This document shows, one piece after another, positions 1-12,204 of a DNA stretch of 64,000 bases. This DNA is from Enoplosus armatus. Taxonomy: Eukaryota; Chordata; Actinopteri; Centrarchiformes; Enoplosidae. The DNA is taken from contig NC_092192.1 in the NCBI RefSeq assembly GCF_043641665.1, forward strand, positions 15,345,158-15,409,157, given 5' to 3'. Position 1 is the stretch's first letter, and each line of letters starts with the position of its first letter. The position numbers were made by a program, and so were the translations under genes. The notes below the pieces were generated by a model, which saw nothing but the letters and a program-made list of their open reading frames with translations, was not told where the DNA came from and searched no databases.

Positions 1-529
1 TGTTTACATCACAGGACAAAACAGACAACACCGCAGTGCACACACATAGGAACCTACATAATCCTACCAACTAGCAATGCACATCATACTGTCACTGTCA
101 CACCTTTAGCCACTTTAACTGAGATATGATTTATAGAATTGTGCTAAAGCTTTTAGCCTGTTTTAACCCATTGAATTGGATTTTAGTAATTGGTTCAATC
201 TCAGCGCTCTCATCAACCTCATTTCCAGCAGTAGCAGGTGGCAGCTGTTTTCAGCTGAAAAAATGATAATAATAAATAATTTCATTTATTAAGAATCAGT
301 CTGACTTGACTTTTTTCACAAAGTAGTTAATGTTGCAGCATCAGATCAGATCCATGCCATCTTGTTTTCTTACATGTTCATAACTGTGTCAGTATCGTCA
401 GTGTGATGGGGATGCTCCATTTTGCTCTCCTGCTAGTTAAATGTCATTTCCCCCTCATATAAACAGACATGTCTGTATCTGGTGAAATTAGCTTTATTTA
501 AGGGTAAATGGTAAATGCTTGAGAGTATT

Positions 530-530
<1 letters not shown>

Positions 531-572
<42 letters not shown>
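531..572 (+). repeat. (CA)21 microsatellite
   Basis: Uninterrupted CA dinucleotides read directly. Confidence 0.99.
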
Positions 573-574
<2 letters not shown>

Positions 575-1301
575 GTATTTCCCAGTTATAATGTATTCTG
601 CTACTTCCTGAACAGTTTAATTACCCATCAAGCCGACCAGTGCCTTGGCCAGCTGACCCAGATCCACAACTGGACATGAATTACATTCAAATAAAGTCAA
701 AATTACAACACACCTGAGAAAGTCAATAGAGTGTTACAAGGGGATTTTGAATGAGATAATATTCATTTTGACATGGGAAAGGATGCAGTACGTATAGCAT
801 GGACAGAGTATGTTACAGTAAGCCTATATATAAGAGCTCTGTGGCCTTGACATGATTGGTTTCCACACAGTTTAACCTGTTAACACGGAGATGTACTTGA
901 TTTATCGTGGGTGGTCTTTTGATAAACATTTATCACAATAAACTTGATATGTGGTGATGCAATTAATATATTAAAACAAGGATAGCTAAAGTGAACGTAC
1001 TTGTTCAGACCTACAGAATTGGCCAGTATACCACTTGAATTCACATTTTACATTTACTGGGCTCATTTTAATCAGCTGTTTCATGGAGAGCACAAAGATT
1101 AAAGATGTATCTGCTCATCTGCTACAGGCTGAGCTTGAAGTGACAGAAGGTGTGTCAGTGACCCCAGTCTGAGGACAACTGAAGTGTGGGTAGTGTGTTT
1201 TACTGTCTGTGTGGGACACAGGCATGTTTGTGTGGTTGCATGTGCGTCTGTCTGTGCTCAGAACAACAGCTTGGGTCCAGAAGGCCCCAGTGATCCTCAT
1301 G

Positions 1302-1304
<3 letters not shown>

Positions 1305-1337
<33 letters not shown>
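1305..1337 (+). repeat. C33 homopolymer
   Basis: Thirty-three consecutive C, followed by AACAAACACACAC and CTCTCTCTC. Length is error-prone in any assembly. The polyproline open frames on either side of it are artefacts. Confidence 0.95.
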
Positions 1338-1339
<2 letters not shown>

Positions 1340-4300
1340 CAAACACACACTCTCTCTCTCAGCTGTGAAGACTGGGCCGACATCACTCCGCCCTTCATCC
1401 AGTGACTCATTCACAGAATATTCTATTTTCCCCTCCTCATTTCTTTTTTCCCCCCAAGGCTAAAGCTATCCATTTTATTTTGCAATGGCCTTCAAACAGC
1501 TGCGGTGTAATACAAAATTTCTTCATCCGAAAAGTTGCACATCAGCAGCACTTTATCACCTCTGTGCAAGCATGACCCAGTTTGCACCTTACCGTATCTG
1601 TAGCTGCTCCATGTGTACAGTACAGTTGTGAGTGTCAGTGAAAGCCACATTATTTCCATTCGAACACAAGACAAGACAATTAAATTCAGATTAAAATTAC
1701 ACACATTTTGAAATTTGCAGTCAGAGTACTGCCAATGGGGAGTGGAGAGAAAACATCTGATAATAAAAAACCTCATCAAATATAAACATGGAACCTAATA
1801 CGACTGTGCCCTCAGTAACAATGCAGGCAACAGTAACCTCAACCAAACTGCACTATCTGCTCTCTCTTCCCGACTATAGTGTAGCACGCAACAACCTCAG
1901 CCACCTGCGAAACTCATTAACTCACAGCAAATTGGTTCCACATGCAGAGATGCACTCCCACAAATGGTGTGTCACATAAAATGGAAATCTTGGCATGAAA
2001 TTGTGTGGAGGAAGAAAAAAAAAGTGGTAAAACTGTGTGAGAAACATTGTTGGACAGCAGCTCATTGAAAGGAGCTGGTTGGAGTTTTTCTACCTTCTCT
2101 ACGAAGATTTCCTGAAAGAAGATCGAAAACATAATCTACAACAGCCTTCAGCATAAAATTTCATTCAAAGGATCAGTGGATCAACATAGTAGCTCCCTTT
2201 AAAAAAAGAGTGCTTAAAGTTTAGTGTTTCTATTCATCCGCAGATACAGTACAGGTGCAGTAGCTACAGTATGTGGTACTTATACCAGTTGTCCTGTAAT
2301 TTTTGCTTTAGAGAAACCTTCAATTACCCCAATAAAGATATTCTATAGACCTTTCTTAAACCTTTAATCTTTACTCTGCGTGGGAGGTTTACTCTATGCA
2401 ACATGACGGCCTCAATTACAGTTACAGACTTCCAACCTCCTGGGTGTTTTTGGGTCTGGGGGAAGTTTTGCCCTCCACCATCGATTTACCTGCAGGTTTG
2501 AATCTGCCATCAGGTCCTATGAGTCTCTGTTAGCGGGTGTTCAGACTGAAAACAGTCCTGCTGTAAAACAACACCGGGGGCTGCGTTGGTGGCAGATCCT
2601 GATATGTGTGACTCATAGAATGACATCTGACTTTGTATGGAGCATTAGCATAGTACTCTTGTATTATTGTCAGACTCATGATGGACGGTTAAAGAAAAAA
2701 GGATCAAAATTGGGGGCAGCTGAACCAGACACCACCATGCTCTGAGCATTAAAAGTGGGACAATACTGTCAGAGATCCTCATTTCTCGTTGTCAGAGTGG
2801 GATTACAAAATTGCCAAATACATACATGACATTCCCCTTTAAATGACCAAAGCTGCTTGTTCTTCTTCAGCCAGAGGGCCGAGTCATTAACCTCCTTCTC
2901 CTGATCTTTGGTCTGCCATATTGTGTTATTTTCCACCCACTGAAACTTTTGACACACAGCAAAGTTTATTCTCCAACTAATGAACATTTGGCAGAAAACA
3001 CCCTCTACAGATGATGATACTATGACCGACAGTGTCTACGGTAACTGTTCTTAGTCTGTCTGAATCAACACAGATAAATAATGAAGTTCTTGTGGTTGGA
3101 AAGAAAATTATATTCCAACAGCTGCAGCAATTTTGTTCAGAAAGCTAACCAGTTAAACAGACTGAATCCACAAACATTTTAAGAAAAATATGAGAGGAAA
3201 AACTACAGTGTGATGGTACTGTATCTACAGTACTTGATGTCTTGATGTTCATTTCATGATCTTGTTCAATTTCACTTGTTTTTTGAAGGCTTATGCGGTA
3301 GCCTTGTGTTCTACCACAAATGATCTACTCATTAAACTCATCTATGGACAGTGCAAAATGTAAAAATCAATGGATGATCAGATCAGATATTATTATGTAT
3401 TTCAGGGAAAATAGGTAAATACATTTTGTTGCAATGACAGAATAGAGCTCAATAAAGAGGTCAAAATTTGTTGGATATGAGCAAATATCAAAGGTTTTCA
3501 AGGCTTTTAAGTGAGGTGATATCTGTGCGCCTGTTGAATTATATTATGTAACTCTGCAAGTGTGAGGGCAGTAACTTTAAACTGCATGGAAACGACTGTT
3601 AACAGCAGGGGTTTCGCTAAATGTAACCCAGCAGGGCTTTAAAAAAAGTAAATTACAATGAGTTCATTTGAAAGAGCAACTTTCCTCACCTGGGAATCTG
3701 TAAATGTTGCAGCGTGTGTTTTTCTGGGGGTTTTTGCTTTAAGGCCTACAAACCTGAGCTTGAACTCCTGCCTTACAATCAAAAAAAGCATTAATTAATT
3801 CTGCACGGATGGTAATAGTTTCTACTTCTTAGTTTTAGCTTTATACCGTAACGGTGCACTCAGACAGGATCATTTTTCTGCCAACACCAAACATTAATAG
3901 CGTAAAGATGCAGGAGTAAATGCACACAAGATAGAGTGAAGATGGAAAAAAATCGCCATCATCTCTAGGAGGATCACAGACACATCGTAACAATAACAGA
4001 TTCAATCACATTTCCAATAATACCACATTAAGAAAAAAGAGGTGACAGTAAGCTGACTGATTGTGCTCTTCATCCTTTTTAGGAGACATCATCATCCTTC
4101 TGAGATCCCTCCAAGCGCACACACACGCTGTGGTCACGTAGTGAGCAGAGCTCAGATGGTAACTGAACTAACTCTTTCCATTAATCTCAACTCCCACATC
4201 TCTGGATGGTGGTGACATTGACCACAGCTGTAATGTGAACAGCTGTATTGAACAGACCTCTTTCTCAGAAATGGATTCTCCCTCTGAAGTTAAACCACAT

Positions 4301-5116
4301 CTACAGACGATCTGGATGTGAGAAACATGGTAATGTCAGATGCAAAGTGGGCCTGAAGTCATCACTGTCACCAGCAATCAGTCAGAGGCGAGTGTAATAG
4401 TCTTCTGGTTGTTTCCACGCAGGCGGAGGGGATTCAAAGATTCAAAATTTGAATCTTTTTTTGTCACTTTTGTTGTCAGCAAAGGTCTCCTTCACAGTGT
4501 TGGCCGTCACTGAGAAACACAAAGTACAAAAAAACTAAAACAATGAACACAAACAATTGAAGTCTTGACACAACATCCATATAGCAAAGATTCTTTATTT
4601 GTTCACAAAATAATGTCTTAAGGATGAAACCAGCTAAACAGCTAAAATTGTAATATGCTGATTTTGTTTCTATGTATTCTTCTGTGGCTATGAGTTACTG
4701 ATAGCAGTTCTAAATCTTTGTCTGGCTGCTGTTATTCCCTGGTTTAACAGTTCACAACACAGAATTACACTTCCTACAAACAGTACAATCTGCTGGGCAA
4801 GCAGAAAATAAGGGATGTGGAGCTCATCCAAGAATCTCAGCCTTGATATGTCCCAGAGTAATGGTTAAACCAGAGAGCAGGTTTTACAATATGAAGGATA
4901 GCTGCCAGCTGTGATGAAGAGGAGGGAAAATATATGTTAGCATCGAGGCCATGAAATGGGCACTGAGGCAGAAAACATTTTAGTATGTCAATGTCAGCTG
5001 AATTTCAGAAATACTGTGTCATCTACAGGCAACATTTTTATAAAGTATACACAATTTTACAACGTGGGGATGGGTGTCAAGAAGAAGGGCTGATTCCGAA
5101 AAGGTTCAGCTTCTGC

Positions 5117-5445
5117 TTAAAGGAATAGCTTGACATTTTGGGAAATACACATTTGCTTCTTGCAGAGAGTTAGGTGAGAAGATTCATACCAGTCTTATAA
5201 CTGTTCATTCAATATGAAGCAGGAGCCAGCAGCCAGTAAGTTTAGTTTTGCAGAGAGACTGGGAACGGGGGGAACAGCTAGCCCGGCTCTATCAAATAGT
5301 AACAAAATCTGCCTACCAGCACCTCACAAATTAACATGTTATATCTCATTTTTTTAATCCGTCTAAAAATGTCAAATTGTGGTTTGACATAGTGTAATGT
5401 GCAGGACTATTTCTTTTCCTGGAGCAGTGACTTCCCAGGGTTATA
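5117..5445 (+). repeat. Fold-back repeat, left half
   Basis: Reads TTAAAGGAATAGCTTGACAT, GGGAAATACAC, GAGTTAGGTGAGAAGATTC, GCCAGCAGCCAG, GGGAACAGCTAGCCCGGCTC, AACAAAATCTGCCTACCAGC and GGACTATTTCTTTTCCTGGA. This is the left arm plus the central region of the family at 43,415-43,790; the right arm is missing. Confidence 0.75.
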
Positions 5446-5590
5446 TTTTCTGTTTTTGCTACATGTTTCTGTGTTTGGTTGTATTTTCTATTTTTGCAAA
5501 ATACTGACGTTTTCTTAGTTTGCTTGTGTTTTGTCTATTTGCATGTGTTGTCTTAAGTTGCAGTGCGTTGAGCTCTCAGGGCCACTGTAG
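5445..5590 (+). repeat. T-rich interspersed repeat (copy 1)
   Basis: TTTTGCTTGTG-like units (TTTGCTTGTGTTTTGTC, TTGCATGTGTTGTC) end in GTTGCAGTGCGTTGAGCTCT. The reverse complement of the same layout is seen at 55,830-56,060. Confidence 0.5.
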
Positions 5591-5599
5591 ACTGGCCAT

Positions 5600-8500
5600 T
5601 GTATAAATATGTCTAAAAGATATTGTGACATTTAATGTTTCAGTCTAAACCACATCCTCTTCCAGTTTAAGTACCACTTCTGCAAATACAAAATACTAAA
5701 CAAGTCATCTGTCACTGCAGCTCCCTCTTTAATTTGGTTGGTTGAAAATGTTTAAATGTTGTACTGCATCCAAACCATATTATGATTTTGGAGTGGGATG
5801 GCTGAATGGATATGTTTATAGAACAAAAGGTTTACAATTAAAATGGTTTAATGGTCATTTTTAGATTGGCTCGCTGTATGTTTCCAAGGCAATGTTCTCG
5901 GACAAAGAAGGGAGGATTTATAGTTTTTGGAAGTCTTTGTTTCAAAACAGTTGAGTTTAGGGTAAACATTCACACTTAGACAAGCAACAGACTGCATGCC
6001 TCAAGGTCAAAGGCTCCCTGTTAAAGGAGAGAGCCAAGTTAGAGAGACAGATAAGGAAGCTGGAAACATTGGAGGCATGCAAACAAAATAAAAATGCACA
6101 GTACATGAATACAATTTGGCTCAGTCACCAGTGCTGACAGAAATAAGCAGTGGCAATTACAGTGCAACTTTTCAGGAGTGACATTCAAGACTGAGGCTGT
6201 TGTTGATGTTTTGGCCAATTCCTGTATCGCTCTACATGCACATAGAGGATATATAGCTCCTACACAATCTAACAACACTGTGTAAACAACTTCTTATGCT
6301 TACAGACCAACAGCAGCTGCGATCAATGTAGTTAAACAGTTTAGTTTACTCCAGACAGATACAGAGTAAATTCTGTCCCAGGATGTGGAGCCTCGTGTGA
6401 CAGACTGTCCCCACCCGGCTAATGAAACCTGTCAAGGAGCAGCCTGATAGGATGGAGGCTATAGCATCATGGAAAATACGTCCGAGCCAACAGAGTGCAC
6501 TAAAGCTGCCCTTGAGCTCTGGAACAATAAAGTGTCCTTAAGCTTTGGAAATAAAACGATGCTTGGACACGAAATACAGAAATACCTGAAGTTATTTTTC
6601 AGAATCAACGAAAGTTAAGTCAGGTCAAATGACGGAGAGGACGTCTGCCAAGTCCTCCTAATGGCTTTCTGGAGACCTTTATGTCAGTTTCAAGGGACTA
6701 ATTTCTATCTTAGTTTTATTTTCCTCTGGAACACCAAATCATAAGTCCATGAAGTTGGTTTCACACACAGTGTCAATAAAACTTCACCTATCATAATAAA
6801 TGATAGCAATTTAACAGACGATCATAGATTTGTCTTTGTGGTCTCAATTTGAGCTTTCAGACAAATTTATGAAGACAAATATTATTTTTATTTGTAGCCT
6901 TTTTAAAGACTGAGTATAATAAACTCTTAAACTCTTAAACTCACTACACTGGATAGTGTTTCCTGCAGCAGCACAGAGATGACCATGAATCTTCTCCCTT
7001 CTCTGCTTACTACTGACACGAGGGATTATCAATGACGATCAACAGTAAAACATGTTCAAAGAAAGAAAAAATGTTGCATTAAAGATATGTATAAGCTACT
7101 TCATGCTTTACATGGAAAGCTGATGTCGTATCTATCTTGTATCTAGACGTGCTTGCAGTGGTATTTGATGATTTGTCTAATTTCATTCAACATTAATAGA
7201 AACAAGAGAAACATTCATAGTGTTTGAAATGGACATTGTGTTTAATCAAACTATATTTTATCTTCATTTCATCAATATCCTTCCTTGATTTGAATTGAAT
7301 TTGTTTTGAAAACATGTTTTGTGATCATGGCGGTATAGAAGTGTATGTTTATGATCAGATCTGGAGGATACATTAATCACGTTTTCACGATTGTGTCTCA
7401 TAATTTATTTTCCGGTTCTGAGAAACAAGGTCTGGTATCAAGAGGCAATGTCAAAACAATGTGGAAAAATATCATAAAACATGGTTAACTAAAGTCATGA
7501 TGACGCAGATGCATGATTTATTGCTATAAATTAAATCATCATTACTTTCCACACTGTGTTTGAAAGAAAGTGTGTCCAAGACAGCACGCCACATCTGGTT
7601 CTGACAGATGTCGCACAAAAATATGGCATTATTATCTTAAGTGTATCAAATGTATTTGTCATCATTAGCAGATTACATAATTACAAGAAAATATTTTGGA
7701 AGAGCAAGAAAATATTGATTCAAGATGAATGCAATCCATTTCTTCAAGGAAAGGGCCCAGGACTGGGGACCACCGACATGGAGCGCACGTGGTTGCCTTA
7801 AGTAGAAACACCTGATGTTATTTGCTCAGAAAAAAACAACTTGCATTTTAAAGCTTTATAGGCTGCAGCCATACGGACACAGGAGAGATGGGGGATGTGT
7901 TGACAGAGGAAGAGGAGGTAGAGCTGTAAACAAACTGACATGGCGAGTGTCTTAGGTCACCACATGGTTGTTCAGTGAGACCAAATGATACAATGTGGCA
8001 ACACTTACTCATACATCCATCATAGGTTGTAAGTACAGCAAGACACAGGCTCCTTTTCCTGGAAACATCCATTGTTACCTATTTGCACGCCCCAAAACAA
8101 CGTCAGTGTCTTTCACTTCTTCCATTGGGATTATTTGTACAATTGTACATCAATATCCTGTGTATGTAAATAACAGATATAAAGATATTAAGGCCACAAA
8201 TGATTTACTACCTCCAAAGAAGCTTTGACGTAAATCGATGTGGTGTCCGTCTCGTAGAGAGGAGAGTGGCTTTAATTAGAACCAAAAGGCTTGAAAGCTG
8301 CCAGTGTTATAAAGCTCTGCCTCGCCAAGCCTTGGCGCCTGTGAGCTCAGCACAGCCTGCAATTTGTGTTTCATCTGCACCATCAGAGCAAAATGAGAAA
8401 CATGGGTCCAGGCATGTCGTATGAATAAAATATAAAAGCTGGCTTGCAAAAAAAAAGCTCTACTTCCAAAAGGAGGGGTGATGATTCAATCAAGTTACAC

Positions 8501-10640
8501 AGCAGATACAATAGATGGAGTACAATTAATCCTCTTAACAGGAATGACATCATTTTTATGGTGCTATAATGCAATAATGTACAAGGAGTATGCCATTATT
8601 TACCAGTCATCTCATTTTAATAGTGATTTAAACATGAGTGAAGGTTCCGATCACAAAACTGTGACTTTTATGAGCATCCTTGGGTGGATTCAACAAACAG
8701 CTTCTATTAATACAGGTGGGGGGGGGGCTGCTCATTGACTCTGATCATACTGGTTTTTCACAGGTGCAAGCATGCAACTTTCCCCCCACCCACAGCCTGA
8801 AATGTACCACCACTGCGATTTTTCATATAGTACTTTTCTCCAAATTTCATAAAGGAGCCTTACATGTTCAGCTTTTATACACCAAAAGTGCATCCTAAAA
8901 TTAAAACTGTTTTTTGAGCCAGTGGTCACGACCAAATGCCAAAATGTGGTTATGTACAGCAGGCTGAAGCGTAGACTTGGATGCAATACAGAAAGAGCAC
9001 AAGCATTAGTGTGTCAGTCCGTGCTGGCACATGAGCATGTTTTTATAGGAACTTTTTTGTTTAATATATTGTGAAACTAACAGGTCACTTGAGGACTTTG
9101 AACAGAAACAAGAGATGATGTCTGATGCAGCTTTAGGTTTAATTTGACGTTACATACAGTATATATCATGTTTCATATATTTCATTGCAAGCATCACCAA
9201 ATAATGTGGTCTAGCAAATGTTGTCTGGTTTAAGGATTTATTTATTAAGTTGAAGTATGTTCTGGAGGGACTGACCCCTCGGCCTGTGCACCTCTTCCTG
9301 CTCTATAAAGGGCAACCTCACACATGTCCGAGTCAGTTTTACTACCTATGACAGGAAGCCCCTCAGGTGATGCTCTATAGGTCACCTGATGAAGCCAGTG
9401 GAATTTTACTGTGGTGATACACTGACTCACTTCTCTGCTGACTCACTGCTGACTATTGATAATGTTAATCCTGCCATTCAAATAATAAAAACAAATGTTG
9501 TAAAACCTTTTTCAGACAGCGATGGACATGCTGAGTCAAATTCTGCTGTGATTTGTACACTGAAAAGCATGTAAAAGAATGCAAAGTGGGGGATGCTTAT
9601 CATAACTTTTGGAGTTTGAAGAACAAATGAGCACATTTTAATCTATCGCTGTAATTATCAGTTTAATATCTTATTGCCTGAAATAAACTACAAAACAGTT
9701 TTCTCATATTCAACAATAACATGTGAGAGTACGGCAGCAGGAAGGAGCTCAAACCCAACAGACTGGTATGGGTGCCAGTTTTTGTCCCAAATACAGCCAC
9801 CACCCTGCATGCTATTTCCGGAATTACCTTGGTAACCGAGTCAAGTGTGTAAAATCTGTTGCCAAACTCTGGCACTAATTGATCACCTACAGCCAGGAAG
9901 AGGTAAAAGCCAACAAGTCGAGTGTGAGGCCCAACGCACTTGGAAACCTGCACTCCCATTCCTCCACAGCAACATGTAGGCCAGTTCATGACACAATTTC
10001 GAATTCCTTTAACAGCCATTGTGCGGTAAATGACTGCAGTTCATGCCTGTTTAGCCACAGTTGATTCACTGACAGATATAACTTGAGCAATGGAAAATAC
10101 ACATGCCTGCAGTGGTGCGCCCTGACCCACATCCCTTTCCTCCTGCACGTCCTGTGAGAAAAGAAGAGCGAGGAGCCACACTCAGCTGCAGGAGGGAAGT
10201 GAACACTCTCACAGGTGTTGACAGAGCTTTATGTGGGGATTACATGAGGCAGAAAAAACACAGGACTTCTTACTTTACTTCAGAACCTCAACATCACTGA
10301 CTTACCTGTGTATATGTTCATGAAAAGGAGAGTTAACAGCGTGTGAGCTCTCAAATGTGCATTAAAACAACACTCACATGATCCAACGTTTGATGTGAGA
10401 TATTGAGATAAGGTTGAATAAGAAGAAGAGGAAGAGATAAGAAGTACAAAGTATACTCGCAATATGTTTCTTTAAGGAAATACCTATTGGAGTCCATCAA
10501 ATAAAACTCCATGAACTCCTCGTCAGTCTAGCTGAAGTTGTCCAAATATTGGTTATAAAAGGAAAGACTTAGTGCTGATAGTTTTAATACTAAAATTTAT
10601 ATTTAATGTTTTTTTGGTTTCATGATGGCGCCCCCTACTG
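5600..10640. other. Noncoding AT-rich DNA
   Basis: No supported exon and no clear repeat boundaries. G8 at about 8,718-8,726. The short open frames (up to 118 codons) lack recognisable domains. Confidence 0.5.
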
Positions 10641-10649
10641 TTGCATTAA

Positions 10650-10860
10650 TTTGACGGAGTACATTGTCTGGCCATTGTCTGCTTTGGAAACATCTGTTGT
10701 TTGCTGACGATGTTGTCCTTTTGGCCACATCTGTGAGCTCTGAGGTTTACTGCCGAGGATGATGGAGTCAGGATTACGATCACCAAATCCAAATGTTTGT
10801 CTATGATTATTATTGTCCCACTTAGAAGGCGTAACTTTATGACCATTTACTCTGAACATT
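10650..10860 (+). mobile_element. Fossil LINE reverse-transcriptase fragment
   Basis: From about 10,694 one frame reads FADDVVLLATSVSSEVYCRG, the RT catalytic FADD block. After a frameshift, GVRITITKSKCLSM (around 10,765) matches the next conserved block of non-LTR reverse transcriptases (G-I-N--KS). The segment normally between them is missing. It is a short, dead fragment. Confidence 0.7.
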
Positions 10861-10869
10861 TTTGTCTCT

Positions 10870-11970
10870 TCAATGTTTGCATCATTGTTTCTCTACTTCT
10901 TTGGATGAATCATCAAAATACTTTTATTTTGGGGCCCACTATAGTAATTATAATGTTTATGTGGTTTACTCCGCCACTTTGAAACCTGTTTCAGCTGGGT
11001 ACTTAAGGAGCTGGAACCTATAAATCTCCATCATCTAAAATGTAACAGTTCTGTCTTAAAAGAGATTTGTTTTCATTTGTTTATTGGAAAAGTAAACCAC
11101 ACATCCTGATGCCAGTCTTATAGAGTTACCACTTGGGTAGAGTTTCATTAATTTTTCCCCTTTCAGCCAAAAGTACGAGGCACTGAGAGAATCATGTTGT
11201 GGTTTGATCTGCCCATTAAGGTTTTATTAAGTAAGCCAGGTACCCATAAACTCTGGTGATGAAAAATGTGTTTTATTTAGCTGTTTTGGAAGAAAAGAAA
11301 AAGAAGCACAATAGTAATCTTTGGACTCTGCAGAACACCATGTAAGGACATTTCAGACTGAGGGAAACTGATTGAAAGCACCTGGTAGGACGTGCAGCAG
11401 ACAGACAGGTTGTCGGACTGTTCTGGTACAGTGAGCCATCCAACAAGGTCTCAAGGTTCGAGATCGAGGGCTTTTCTAAATGTAGGCAAGACACGTATTG
11501 TGTTCTGCTATAAATGCTACATTGCCAGAGATCGAGTTGGAATGAAAAACTGCATCTCATTTGTAATATCTAATGACTCGCATCTGTCTTCTGAGAAACA
11601 TGCTATGATGGATGATTGGTTGAAACTGTTGGGATCCTGGCTGAATTTAAGCCAGCTAAGGTTTGTATATGCACTGGCACTAACAAACAGGACACATACA
11701 GCTCTGGGAATATGGAAGGAAAATAAGGCTGTGACTCCTTACTCCTTTTCTCAGGTCTGATCACATTGTGAAAAAGAATGAAAGGAAAACTAGTTCAGGA
11801 AAGACCAGTATACCCATGACACATATAGTAAATCTACATAATGTGTTCAGGCCTGTTTACATAATATAAGCAGGTGATTTACAGTAGTTTTGGGGATGTA
11901 GGACTTGAAGTACTTTAAGTACTCTGTCCTCTGTACTCTGAACAAGGCAGAACGCTGACAGTATATGACT
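10870..11970. other. Noncoding DNA
   Basis: An open frame of 122 codons at 11,392-11,760 has no recognisable domain and ordinary intergenic composition, so I do not call it a gene. Confidence 0.5.
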
Positions 11971-11974
11971 TGCT

Positions 11975-12204
11975 GATGTTCAGCATCTTAGTTTAGCATG
12001 CAAACATTTGCTAAGTAGCATTAAACACAAAGTACAGAGGCTGATGATGAGCCAGGGTGTCACCAAACGTTTGTACAATGCCTCCTCTGTGGACCGTGAA
12101 TGTCTGTATCAATCGTTGATCGTTGATCAGATGTATCAGTCAGGACCACAGTGGTGGACTGATTGACATTGCCATCCCGAGAGCCACTTCGCTAACGTGG
12201 CTAA
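11975..12204 (+). repeat. TIR repeat family, copy A (5'-truncated)
   Basis: Shares TTAGTTTAGCATGCAAACAT, AAAGTACAGAGGCTGATG, ACCGTGAATGTCTGT and the terminal GAGCCACTTCGCTAACGTGG with copies at 26,931-27,376 and 61,131-61,785. An A/G-rich run follows it. Confidence 0.75.

Larger units (their letters stand above)
1..5115. other. Noncoding, microsatellite-bearing DNA
   Basis: No coding exon supported: the open frames are short and lack family resemblance. It holds (CA)21 at 531-572 and a C homopolymer at 1305-1337. A short near-palindrome, GATTCAAAATTTGAATC, lies near 4,440-4,460. Confidence 0.6.
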
